Part shown: positions 54,690-64,000 of the stretch, in pieces
How positions within the stretch are numbered: the first letter of the stretch is position 1
Layout of the letters: every line of letters begins with the position of its first letter
NCBI GenBank assembly: GCA_023213395.1
Contig: CM041465.1
Span: 107,391,741-107,455,740 of the forward strand
Source: Cycas panzhihuaensis
Lineage: Eukaryota > Cycadophyta
DNA: 64,000 nt
Reading direction: 5' to 3'
Program-made: the position numbers and the translations under genes
Notes under the pieces: model-generated
The model's input: only the letters and a program-made list of their open reading frames with translations
What the model was told of the DNA's origin: nothing
The model's database searches: none

Positions 54690-55980
54690 TCCCATATGGC
54701 AGTAAGCTATGCAAGTTGAAATAGATGCTTTAAAAAAGAATTTAACTTGGGATCTTGTTACTTTAACACCAGGAAAGAATCTAGTTGATTGTAAATGGGT
54801 TTATTGAACTAAATTTAATTTATCAAGAGATGTTGAAAAATACAAAGCTCTCTTAGTTAGAAAAGGTTTCTCACAAATTGATGGTATTGATTATAATGAA
54901 ACATTTGTACCTGTTGTAAAAATGAATACTATTAAAATTGTTATTACTCTAGCAGCCAAATTTGGTTAGGAAATTATCAAATGGATGTTAAGAGCGCCTT
55001 TTAAAATAGTGATCTCAAAGAAGAAATATACATGACTCAACATCCTGGCTTTATTAATAATCCTAACTTAGTTTGTAACTAAAGAAATCAATCTATGGGT
55101 TGAAACAAGCTCCTCGAGCTTGGTACACAAAAGTAGATTATTATCTTACTCAAAATGGATATACTAGATGTATCAGTGATCTAAATCTCTATTTTAAATA
55201 TGAAGATAAGAATATTACTATATTAATTTTATATGTTGATGATATCATCATCATAGGATCTTTAAACAATAACATTCATCAACTAAAAACAACCTTGATG
55301 AATAAATTTGAAATGACCGATCTATGTCTTCTGTACTATTTCCTCAGCTAATAAATTTACTAACATGATTAAAAAATAACTATATCTCAACCAAAATACA
55401 TTGTAGACTTAATCAAAAGATTTAACATGGAAAATGTTAAACTTATTTCTAATCCTTTACAATCAGGAGTTAAGTTATCTATTGAAACACCACTTTGTAA
55501 TCTAATATTATATAGGCAACTTATTGGCAGTTTAATTTATCTAACACATACTCGACCTAATATATCTAATGCTATTGCTCTATGTTTGTGATATATGAAA
55601 AAACCACATGAATCACACTAGAAAACTACTAAACATATTCTTCGATATCTTCAAAATGCTATTTTTTATGGCCCAACTTATAATTCTTATAGTAATCCTG
55701 TAACTTTAATAGGGTATACTGATTCAGATTGGGTAGGCGACTCAAATGATCATAAGTCAATAACAGGTTATGTCTTTTTGCTAGATTCCTCACATATTAT
55801 ATGGTTTAGTAAAAAATATACAGATTCTAGCTCTATCAACAACCAAAGCTGAATATCGATCACTCGTTAAGGTAAATAAAGAAGCACTCTTGATCAAATC
55901 TCTCTTAAATGAAATTGATTTACAAGTTACTGATATCCTTACTAAGTCATTGACTGAAGTTAAGTTTTTAAACCTACGTG
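54690..55980 (+). pseudogene. copia-1 reverse transcriptase-RNase H (broken)
   Basis: RT entry QAMQVEIDALKKNLTWDLV near 54710, YKALLVRKGFSQIDGIDYNE near 54845, KQAPRAWY near 55100 and the catalytic YVDD (Asp codons 55238-55243). RNase H shows GYTDSDWVGDSNDHKSITGY near 55720 and ends in frameshifted text before the purine tract AAAGGGAGA. Confidence 0.87.
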
Positions 55981-56081
55981 ATCTACTAAAGATAAAAAAG
56001 GTCTCCAACAAAGGGGTATCAACATGATGAAGACTTTTCTTTATCTTATTCATTATACAAAAAGTTAACATTAAAGGGAGA

Positions 56082-56546
56082 TGTTAGAAAAGCTAATGTT
56101 ACTTTTTAATCACATGTCTAAATATAAATTTAAGTTATATAAATATTAAGTTATGTAAAGGTCTATTTTATAAAGTTAATGTTAATTATTATTTATTATG
56201 TAAAGGTCATTGAAATGAGTAACTGCCCATTTCAACGAACCTCTCATTGTTTAATTAGCCTCTTCTAGATTCTAGGAGTTAGTCTAGGAATCTAGGAGGC
56301 TATCATAAGTATGTCTGAAGGCTGGTTTCATCTTTAGTTAGTACATAGGTATTCTTGGTTGGGTCTATTTCTGAAAGCTATGTAAAATATTTTAGTCAAT
56401 AAACTCATACTTTCAAGAGATGGTTTTTCTTCCCCAAAAGAGGTTTTCTACCTACCAAATATGTATACGTATGTAATATCAATTTCTTCCTATGAATGCT
56501 TAATTATTTGATCCTGTTGATATTGTACATGTTACCTATTCTTACA
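56082..56546 (+). repeat. copia-1 3' LTR
   Basis: 465 bp; starts after TTAAAGGGAGA (purine tract) and ends ATTCTTACA like the 5' LTR. It is followed by ATAAC, part of the target duplication. Confidence 0.92.
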
Positions 56547-57326
56547 ATAACATTCTCTTCATTTTGTAATTTTGATACCAAAACCCTAACCCTTAGAGGT
56601 AACCCTCTAGGGCATAAGTAAAACACTATGACCAACTAGTCTTCTATCCCTTTGTACTGTTTTTCACCTTCTTTTCCAAAAGGAGTGTTCTTCCCCTCTT
56701 ACTCCCATTTCTGAAGGGAAGCCTCTCACCCCTCTTTTCTTCTAAGGACAAGAGGGAGTTAGTCACTTTCATAAACTTAGATAAATAGAATACTTAAACT
56801 AGCTAAGAGGGGTTTGTTGTAACAACATCCTCCTTTACTTTTCTTGGCACCTAAGGCCCTAACCCTCTAAGAGTAACCTCTTAGGTAGTATACAAGTCAT
56901 CCCAACATCACCACTACTTTTGAGAAATAAAAGAATCTTAGTTAAAAGGAGTTGGTTGTAGCAACATCCTCTTCTTTTATTCTCAACACTCAAATCCCTA
57001 GTCCCTAAAGATAAACCCTTAGATTCCAAACCTACCATCTAAAGTTGTCGTTTGTTGCCCTATTGCCACCTTGCCTTCCTTTCTCTTGTTTTCTTTCTTA
57101 AAAGGAGATTTAACATCTCTTCTGTCCCTCCAAGGATAGGAGAGCCTTCGTTAGGCTACTTAGTAATCCAAGGACACCTTCTTTCCCCCATTCGCATCAA
57201 GAAAGGTATCTTGCAGGTTCTCAAACTTGCATTCTGATCTACAGATGCACTTTGAGGGTAATTTAACCTTTTTCAAGACCTCTAGACCTTTATTGGCCTT
57301 AGTACTTATCTAGAGTGCCTTATCTT
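56547..57326 (+). repeat. LTR shared by Tat copies B and D, second segment
   Basis: Continuation of the LTR broken at 33171. It shares with the copy A LTR the order of a CTTGCAGGTTCTCAAACTTG-like block near 57210 and the CTTAGT...TAGAGT end zone. It has internal sub-repeats (56590, 56820, 56950). It is interrupted at 57327 by copia-2 and its last 32 bp are at 62603-62634. Confidence 0.78.
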
Positions 57327-57527
57327 TGTAACAAAACCTTGATGAAGAATGAATTCACTCTCTCTATCTTGTTTATTGATGATTCATTACATATATATAC
57401 AAGTACAAGGTGGGTACAAATGGTAACCGCTCAACGACATGATGCCACTTGTCAACTTAAGAAAAGAGGAGGAAGAGGTATAGGACCCTTACATTAAATA
57501 TTATGACTTAAGGTTTTACCTTTTACA
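57327..57527 (-). repeat. copia-2 3' LTR
   Basis: On the + strand TGTAACAAAACC...CTTTTACA, repeated at 62398-62602. The adjacent CCCCCTCTTAATG (57528-57540) is the complement of the polypurine tract. Confidence 0.9.
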
Positions 57528-57546
57528 CCCCCTCTTAATGTTTTAC

Positions 57547-60100
57547 CTATCTTAATCCAAGTAGGTTTTTGAAGACACTAAATTTCTCTTTTCCAAGAGG
57601 TTTAGTGAGTACGTCAGTAATTTGATCTTCTAATGGACAATGATAAAGTTTGATTTCTCTATTCTATACCTTTTTCCTAATAAAATGATGGTGTACCTCT
57701 ATATGCTTTGTTCTAGAATGTAATATAGGATTTCTTGTTATTTTTATAGTGCTTTAATTATCAAAAAATATTGGAGCAGATATTATTTGTTCTTCTCCCA
57801 GTTCCTTCAGGAGTTGTCCAATCCATATTCCTTCACAAGTTGCATTGACTGCTGACTTATATTCTACTTCTGTTGAGGATAATGCAACTGTAGACTGCTT
57901 TTTACTGCTCTAAGAGATTAAAGATTTTCCAAGGAAGAAGTAATACCCTAATGTTGACTTTTTATCTATTTTATCTCTAGCCCAGTCTGAATCACAGAGA
58001 CCTGTCAATTGTATATTGTTTTCTTTATCATATTTTAGGCCAAGATTCATGGTTCCTTTCAAATATCACAAGATTCTTTTTACAACATTCCAATATATGA
58101 TTTTGGGATTTTCCATAAATTTGGAAATCAATCCTACATCATATGAAATGTCTGGTCATGTGGCTATGAGACTGATTAAGCTTCCAACTAGTTGTCTGTA
58201 TTGTATGGCGTTGACTAGAGCTGCATCCTGTTCTGTATCCAATACTAGCCCTGTTTCCATTGGTGTGCTAACAATATTACAATTTTCCATTCTAAACTTT
58301 CTCAATAAGTTCTTTACATACCTTGTTTGTGAGAGAGTAATGGAAGAATTATTTTGTTTAATTTATATTCTAATATAATAATGTAGCATTCCTAAATCTG
58401 GCATTTCAAATACTTTTTCAAACTTATTTTTAATGAATGTTATTGAATTTTGGTCATCTCTGGTAATCAATATGTCATCCACATACACCACAACAATGGA
58501 GATTGATCCTGAATTACCTTTTACATACATACTATGATCTGATTCACATCAATGAAAACTATTTTCTATCAAGTATGAATCCAATTTAGCATACCAGGCT
58601 CTTGGAGCTTGCTTAAGCCAATACAACGCCTTCTTTAATTTGTAAACCATGTTTTCTTGTCCTGGTTTTATGTATCCTTTTGGTTGATATATGCATACCT
58701 ATTCATGCAGGTCTCCATTCAAGAATGCACTTTTGACATCTATTTGATAGATTTTCTAACCTTTTTGAGCAGCAAGAGCAATCACTATTCTTACTGTGTT
58801 TAATTTTACCACTAGTGAAAATATTTTTTTGTAATCAATTCCTATTATTTGTGTATAGCCTTTTGCTACCAGTTTGGCCTTGTATTTTCTACTTCTCCAT
58901 TTGGCTTCTCTTTTATATTATATACCCATTTATAGTTTACAATGGGTTTATCTTTAGGAATTGGGACCAGGTCCTATGTCTTGTTCCTTTGTATGGCTTC
59001 AATTTCAACATCCATCATCATTCTCCAATTTTGGGAGATGCTTGCTTCTTTATAAGAGTTTGGTTCAATAGAACAAAGTAATGCCTCAGGTTTTTGTGAT
59101 CTTGTTCGATGTTCAAATATCTCTCCTTTTGTTTCCTTAAGAGTTTTAAGATACCACCTTGATACTCTTTTTGAGGTGCATTCTTGTAACGACTTATTTT
59201 CTTCATCTCTGGAATTAGAGCTGTTGTCTGACTAGAGGTTGAAACTACTGGTTAGTTACTTATCTGGAATATTATTTTCTGAAGGATCTTCCTCAGTCTC
59301 AATTCTTTCTGAGGTTATATCTGACTTGTCTTCTAACTGGTCAGGACATACATCCAAATGATCTTCATTAATCTGCACTACTGTATCAACATTTTCCTTT
59401 TTCTCATTAAAAATTACATCCCTACTGACATAAAGCATATCTATTTTTGGATCTATGCACTTATAGGCCTTTGAATAGTTGTTGTATCTAACCATTATGT
59501 ATTCTATGCTTTTATTGTCTAATTTAGCTCTTTTCTTATCCGGAATATGAACATAAGCCTTACAGGTAAATATTTTTAAATGGATTACATCAGGTTTGTG
59601 TCTTGACTAGACTTCTTCAAGAGTTATATTGTCTAAGGACTAAGTAAGCCTTCTATTGATCAAATAAACAGTTGTATATATAGCTTCTGCCCAATATTTC
59701 TTTACCGAATCTCTATTATTTAGCATGCAACGATCCATTTCTATAATTGTTCTATTCATTCTTTCTACAACTCCATTGGATTGAGGTGTATAAGGTGTTG
59801 TGAATTATTTTTGAATTCTATGTATTTTGTAAAAATGAATGAATTCATTGGACATAAACTCTCTACCTCTATCTGAATGAACATATTTGATCATTTGACT
59901 ACTTTCCAACTTACTTGTGGCTTTAAATTCTTTAAAATATCAAAATGTTTCTGATTTGCTAAATAGAAAGTACACCCAAGTTTTCTAGAAAAATCATCAA
60001 TGAAGGTCAAGAAATACCTTAATCCATTTGTTGAGATAAGCATAAATGGATTACACAGATTAGTGTGTATTAATTCCAATCTACACTGTGCATGTCAGGC
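57547..60100 (-). pseudogene. copia-2 integrase, reverse transcriptase and RNase H (broken)
   Basis: Read from right to left. Integrase begins near 60079 (HTNLCNPF...TFIDDFSRKLG) and continues with a GVVERMNRTI-type block near 59780 and a YVSRDVIFNEKKE block near 59420. The RT catalytic YVDD is at 58474-58485. RNase H has CDSDWARDKIDKKSTLGYYF near 57980 and [15 protein letters not shown] near 57860, ending KNLLGLR and a stop at 57547. Multiple stops, but order and motifs are complete. Confidence 0.87.
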
Positions 60101-60740
60101 ACTCCTTGAAAATAGAGTTTTGTGTTGTTTTCCCATCATACAACTTTTACATACAAAATAATTAAATGAGATATCTAGCAGGCCATTTACCATGTTATAT
60201 TTTTTTAATTTTTCTAACCTATCATGAGAGATATGACCATACTTCAAATGCCAAATTTTACTATTATCAGTGCTATTTGCAGCAATAGCCTTTACATCAG
60301 AAATCATTTTGGTGGGGCCTTTATCAAGCATTACTAGAGTTGAAAGGAGTTTATACAACCTATTACATTTTTCTCCTTTAGCTATAATTGTCCCATTACT
60401 TTTCATATCAAGGATATAACAATATCCATGTTCATCAAATATTGTTCTTAACTTTTTATCACTCAATTATGATACTGACAAGAGATTCTTTTTTATTTCA
60501 GGTATAATAAAAACATTGCCTATACGTTGAACTTTTCTACCAATGAGTATGGCAATTTGTCCTATTCCCCTTATGTGTAAGGGAAAGTTATCTCCTAGCT
60601 CAACAGATGTATTGTATTCATAAGGTTTGATGATTTTAAACTATTCTTTGACTTCTGTCATATGATGTGAGGCACTCAAGTCTATATACTAGTTTTTTAT
60701 TGCACTTGTACTGGCTGCCAAAGCTGCAATGAAAGTAGTT
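60095..60740 (-). pseudogene. copia-2 protease and gag-pre-integrase region (broken)
   Basis: The ORF 60466-60095 carries LWHLKYGHISHDRLEKLKK-type text (IWHLKYGHISHDRLEKL) and the CKSCMMGKQH zinc-like motif, the gag-pre-integrase domain. The protease should lie at 60470-60740, where only LDSSASHHMTEV-like text (near 60660-60700, read with a stop) hints at the active site. Confidence 0.7.
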
Positions 60741-61687
60741 TTAGTTTCTTCTTTTGGTATGTCTTTTTCTTTGTTATAATTTTTGAATTCCTATTATTTT
60801 CCTTTCTACAATTCTGCACATTTTTGGTAACATTGATAGGGGTAATGACCTATTTGGCCACAGTGATAACAAACATTAAAAGCTCTACAATTATTTGAAA
60901 AGTGACCTGGCTTTCCACAGTTAAAACATACTCTGGCATCTCGAGGTGGATTGCTAATCATTCTTCCTCGTTCTCTTCCTTTTGTCCAACGTCCCCTGTG
61001 GCTTGCTGGTGTTCTTCTCCTTGATCTGGGATTGAATTGTCATCTTCCTCTACCTCCTAACTGAAGTTTAGAAATGAGTGCTTCTTCAATTTCTAAATCT
61101 TCTTCATACCTTTGATTTCTTTTCTCTTAATCATACATATGTCCTGTCATAGTATCAAAAGACATTGTGGTTGTATGTCCTCATCCTGTCAACATATTTA
61201 CCATATTATCAAAAAACTTTAGAAGTTTATTAAGTACTAGGTGTATTAGTTTTTTGTCTGTTTACTTGTCTCCCGCTATGAGAAGGGTAGTTTTAATGCT
61301 AGTTAACTTGGTTAAAAACTCTGACACAGTTTGACCCTCTCTCATTTTTAATTTATAGAGCTCTTCTCTTAATGCCACAATTCTAGCTTCATTTTTTCTA
61401 CTAAACATTGAAGTCATAACTTCCCAAATTTCATTTGCATTTTCTAGGTCATCCACATAAACTAATAATGAGTCAAAAATCAAAAGTTTAAGAACTGAAA
61501 CAATAACATTATTTCTTTCCTCCCAACTGGTCAAGGTTGTTGCATCAACAGGCTATTTTTCAGCCCCAGTAGTGATTTTTCAGGCATGCTTTACTCTCAA
61601 CAACCCTTCAATCTTGATTTTCCAAACACTAAAATTTATTTCTATAAGTTTGTCACTCTCAATTAGCGAACCAGTAGAGGAGGCCAT
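60741..61687 (-). pseudogene. copia-2 gag with two zinc knuckles (broken)
   Basis: Start MASSTGSLIESDKLI at 61687, a UBN2-like core (61534-61262: VDDLENANEIWEVMTSMFSR, LREELYKLKMREG), then a basic region and two CCHC knuckles, CFNCGKPGHFSNNC and CYHCGQIGHYPYQC, near 60940-60830. Stops near 61590 and 61262 break it. Two knuckles are less common than one in copia gag. Confidence 0.83.
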
Positions 61688-62385
61688 TATTAAGAATGAT
61701 TGGAGGCAGAAAAACATATTTGAATGTCTGTACGACCTGTTGTATGGCCTGTTGTATAGATTTCTGTACAGAACTAAAGTTGTATAGATAGAGACGAAAG
61801 TGGTCTTGAATAAAAGGTCTCTCAAATGGGTATCTGAATCTGTCTTTATTTTCTTGATTTGCCTTCAGATGTGAGAGAAAATTCTTGATGAAAGTATAAA
61901 CCCACGCCTAAGGGTTTTTGCGAAAAAATGTAGAAAAATCAACTTAAATTCATGCAAACAATCACTTAATCTCTTTGTCTAGTTATGAGGAAAGATTCAA
62001 GTACTTTGTACTAGGAATTTTAATTATATTTTTTAAGAAAACACTGAGAGAAGGCTCTAAACCTGCGCGCCTATATTTTTGCCTGAAACTGGATCAAAAC
62101 AGCTCTGATTAATGTCAATGCAAAAGAGAAAGATATAGAGGAGGCCCCAATCTATGATCTAGGTGAGTTTTGTCGAATTCTAATAACTTTAATTTTTGGC
62201 ATTCGTACAAGGTTATACAAGTCTATACTGTCATACAAATCCATATGATTCTTCTTTCAAATTCACTTCATCAGTTTTTGTTCATACAACAGAATCTTGT
62301 AATAATAATTTGTCTCTAGTATTCTTATTCTCCTTTTAATGAGGCCCTAATTTTGTTCTTCACAGGTAGGGTGACCTAGGAGCCT

Positions 62386-62397
62386 ACTCTGATACCA
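62386..62397 (-). other. copia-2 primer binding site
   Basis: On the - strand TGGTATCAGAGT, next to the right LTR, complementary to initiator-methionine tRNA. Confidence 0.88.
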
Positions 62398-62602
62398 TGT
62401 AACAAAACCTTGATGAAGAATGAATTTACTCTCTCTGTCTTCTTTATTGATGATTCATTGCATATATATATAAGTACAAGGTGGGTACACATGGCAACCA
62501 CTCAACAACATGATGCCACTTGTCAACTTAAGAAACGAGGAGGAAGAGGTATCATACCCTTACATTAAATATTATGACCTAAGGTAAAATATTACCTTTT
62601 AT
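62398..62602 (-). repeat. copia-2 5' LTR
   Basis: Repeats 57327-57527 with a short internal insertion near 62585; the outer edge reads TTTTATA instead of TTTTACA. Confidence 0.88.
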
Positions 62603-64000
62603 AGTTTTTAGTGACCTCCCATAGGCGTGCTTCCACTAGAAACTATACTAGGGATCTTCCACTAAGGAAAGTCATAGCACCCCTTCGATCTTTCCTAGCA
62701 TTAACCTTTTCCTTCTTCCCTTCATACCTTTTCTCTTGCCAGGGAACCTTATCTTGTCATCACCTAAGTTACCTCACTTTTCTTGGGTTCCTTGGGTAGG
62801 ACATGAATGCAGTATTTTTCCCATTGCTTACATGGCCTATCCCCTATAATAAAGGATCCCCTTTATTCTTTCATCCCCTCATCAGATTCTGAATTGATGA
62901 TGAAGGGATATCCTTCAGAATGGGCATATCATGCCTACACTTAAAACTAAACTTGTCATCCTCTTCAAGATCCTACCCAAGAGGGCTAGGATCCCATTTT
63001 CTACCCACATGGCTAAGGACATCCTGATTTCCATTTGTTTCCTATGCACGACATAGGCAGATCCTCCTCTATGGAGTACTTTCACCCTGGTGAAAGTTCC
63101 CATGGGTCCTACCTCACATGAGGAGCCATCTACCTCATACAAGTAGGTTGGGACCCTTCCCACAAACATAGTCAAGACATTATAATAATGCTTTAGAGTT
63201 GCAAGCACCCAACCACCTCGAAAATGGTTGGATGGCCTCCTTCGTAATATTGCTTCATCATCTTTCATTCTATGCCTCATGTCTCATCTCAACCAGCATC
63301 CATGTCAATAATAGGGCTCATTCCTATTATCCCCTCATCTTCGGGCATCCCTTATAGCCAAGGGATACTCTAAGGCATGCCTATATCTCAAATTGGGTTA
63401 AGCATGCCCCTCCTAAATCAAATGACCATGTCATAACCTTTTGTGGTTTATACTCCCTTTATGAAGTCGAGGATAACCTCACATCCTCATCCTTTAGATC
63501 ATGTGGGATTCGTCCTTGTGCACCCTTGTCCACAACTTGTGGACTCTTCCCTTTATATACCCCTAGAGTATATGTCTTAACTATGGGGGCATGGAGAGAC
63601 AAACCCTCTCCAAATCTATGGGGTGGATTCACTACACCCTTATGGAGTTGCACCTCTCGTGGGTGGCCCATATAGGAAAAACCCCATACCTCATCCTTTT
63701 CTCTCATCTTCGTATACGACTCTATATGCAATGCCTTCCCAAGGAGGATCTGTTCCCCCTTGTATCCTATGCTTCCATGCGCCTCCCTCACATGATCGTC
63801 CCACCCACCTTCTTCTTATCCAGCCTACCCGCACATGGGAATGGCCCCTTCCTACCAAGCAAGTAGGAATCAATGCCCTTCATGCACCTAACATCCTCAA
63901 GGAGGAGTTGGATATCCATATCTACCTCTTCCCTTGCCCCTAGTTGACCCTTTATCTCAACTAGGGATTTATACTTTTGTTGACTATAGGCCAACCCCAC
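62603..64000 (+). mobile_element. Tat copy D: last bases of the shared LTR, leader and gag start (runs off window)
   Basis: 62603-62634 completes the LTR that begins at about 30930. At 62635 a decayed PBS (CTAGAAACTATACTAGGGAT against TTGGTGACCATACTGGGGAC in C) and leader follow, then gag. D and B share text (GGTTAAGCATGCCCCTCCT at 20640 and 63394). So a second internal region starts directly at the LTR that ends B. Confidence 0.78.
62900..64000 (+). pseudogene. Tat copy D gag N-terminal part (broken, cut by window end)
   Basis: The start ATG-AAG-GGA-TAT at 62900 gives MKGYPSEWAYHAY, matching MEGYPSNWAYH of copy C. The Pro-rich N-terminal region continues with many stops (first after about 15 codons). 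The block YGVDPLHPYGVAPP of copy C reads MDSLHPYGVAPLVGGPYRKN at 63623. The last bases are just before the capsid core. Confidence 0.8.

Larger units (their letters stand above)
33172..56546 (+). mobile_element. Ty1/copia retrotransposon copia-1 carrying host-gene fragments; interrupted by Tat copy C
   Basis: LTRs at 33172-33620 and 56082-56546 are close copies. The PBS follows the 5' LTR, a purine tract precedes the 3' LTR, and gag-pro-INT-RT-RH lie between in copia order. Flanks repeat ATAA (...GTTATAA before, ATAAC... after), and the joined flanks resemble the neighbouring LTR sub-repeat, proving insertion into the B/D LTR. The leader between PBS and gag (33633-34242 joined to 50791-52010, about 1.8 kb) contains an antisense phytochrome fragment and a sense UGT fragment. 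Tat C (34243-50790) is inserted in the UGT part. Confidence 0.88.
57327..62602 (-). mobile_element. Ty1/copia retrotransposon copia-2
   Basis: Short LTRs (about 201-205 bp) at both ends. Next to the right LTR is the primer site TGGTATCAGAGT on the - strand, and next to the left LTR is the purine tract. Gag, protease region, integrase, RT and RNase H lie between in copia order on the - strand, all with stops. The flanks do not show an exact 5-bp duplication (ATCTT left, GTTTT right). It is inserted in the B/D LTR about 30 bp before the LTR end. Confidence 0.9.

Overview
This 64-kb window is repeat-rich nuclear DNA of a flowering plant. I see no intact host gene. Essentially every base can be assigned to LTR retrotransposons nested inside one another, and the only host-gene homology is two broken fragments, a phytochrome GAF domain and a UDP-glycosyltransferase, carried inside one of the elements. 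The plant lineage is inferred from the element types (Tat-lineage Ty3/gypsy with a second archaeal-type RNase H, a chromovirus, two Ty1/copia elements) and from the phytochrome and UGT fragments. The species cannot be named from the sequence.

Layout, left to right. (1) 1-15895: Tat copy A on the + strand, with its 5' LTR cut by the window edge. Order: gag-pro-RT-RH-INT, an antisense plant-mobile-domain (PMD) gene, a separate archaeal-type RNase H (aRNH), 3' LTR. (2) 15896-20308: the 5' half of a chromovirus on the - strand, into which A inserted. (3) 20309-33171: Tat copy B, very decayed, interrupted by the chromovirus. Its 3' LTR runs to 33171 and resumes at 56547-57326 and 62603-62634. (4) 33172-56546: a + strand copia element (copia-1) inserted in that LTR. 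Its leader between PBS and gag holds the phytochrome (antisense) and UGT (sense) fragments. (5) 34243-50790: Tat copy C, the youngest-looking Tat, with complete LTRs, inserted in the UGT fragment. (6) 57327-62602: a second copia element (copia-2) on the - strand, also in the B LTR. (7) 62635-64000: leader and gag of Tat copy D, which begins directly after the same LTR that ends B, so B and D form a tandem sharing one LTR.

The Tat copies have an unusual plan: gag-pol on the sense strand, then a TATA-bearing, apparently spliced gene on the opposite strand (PMD domain, acidic/proline-rich linker, coiled-coil-like tail), then aRNH about 3.8 kb downstream of integrase. Both introns of the antisense gene fit GT-AG with the same phase in copy A; in C intron 2 fits but the intron-1 acceptor is damaged. 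All gag-pol copies carry stops or frameshifts, so none looks autonomous now. Relative order of events from nesting: Tat B/D tandem first; chromovirus, copia-1 and copia-2 into it; Tat A into the chromovirus; Tat C into copia-1.
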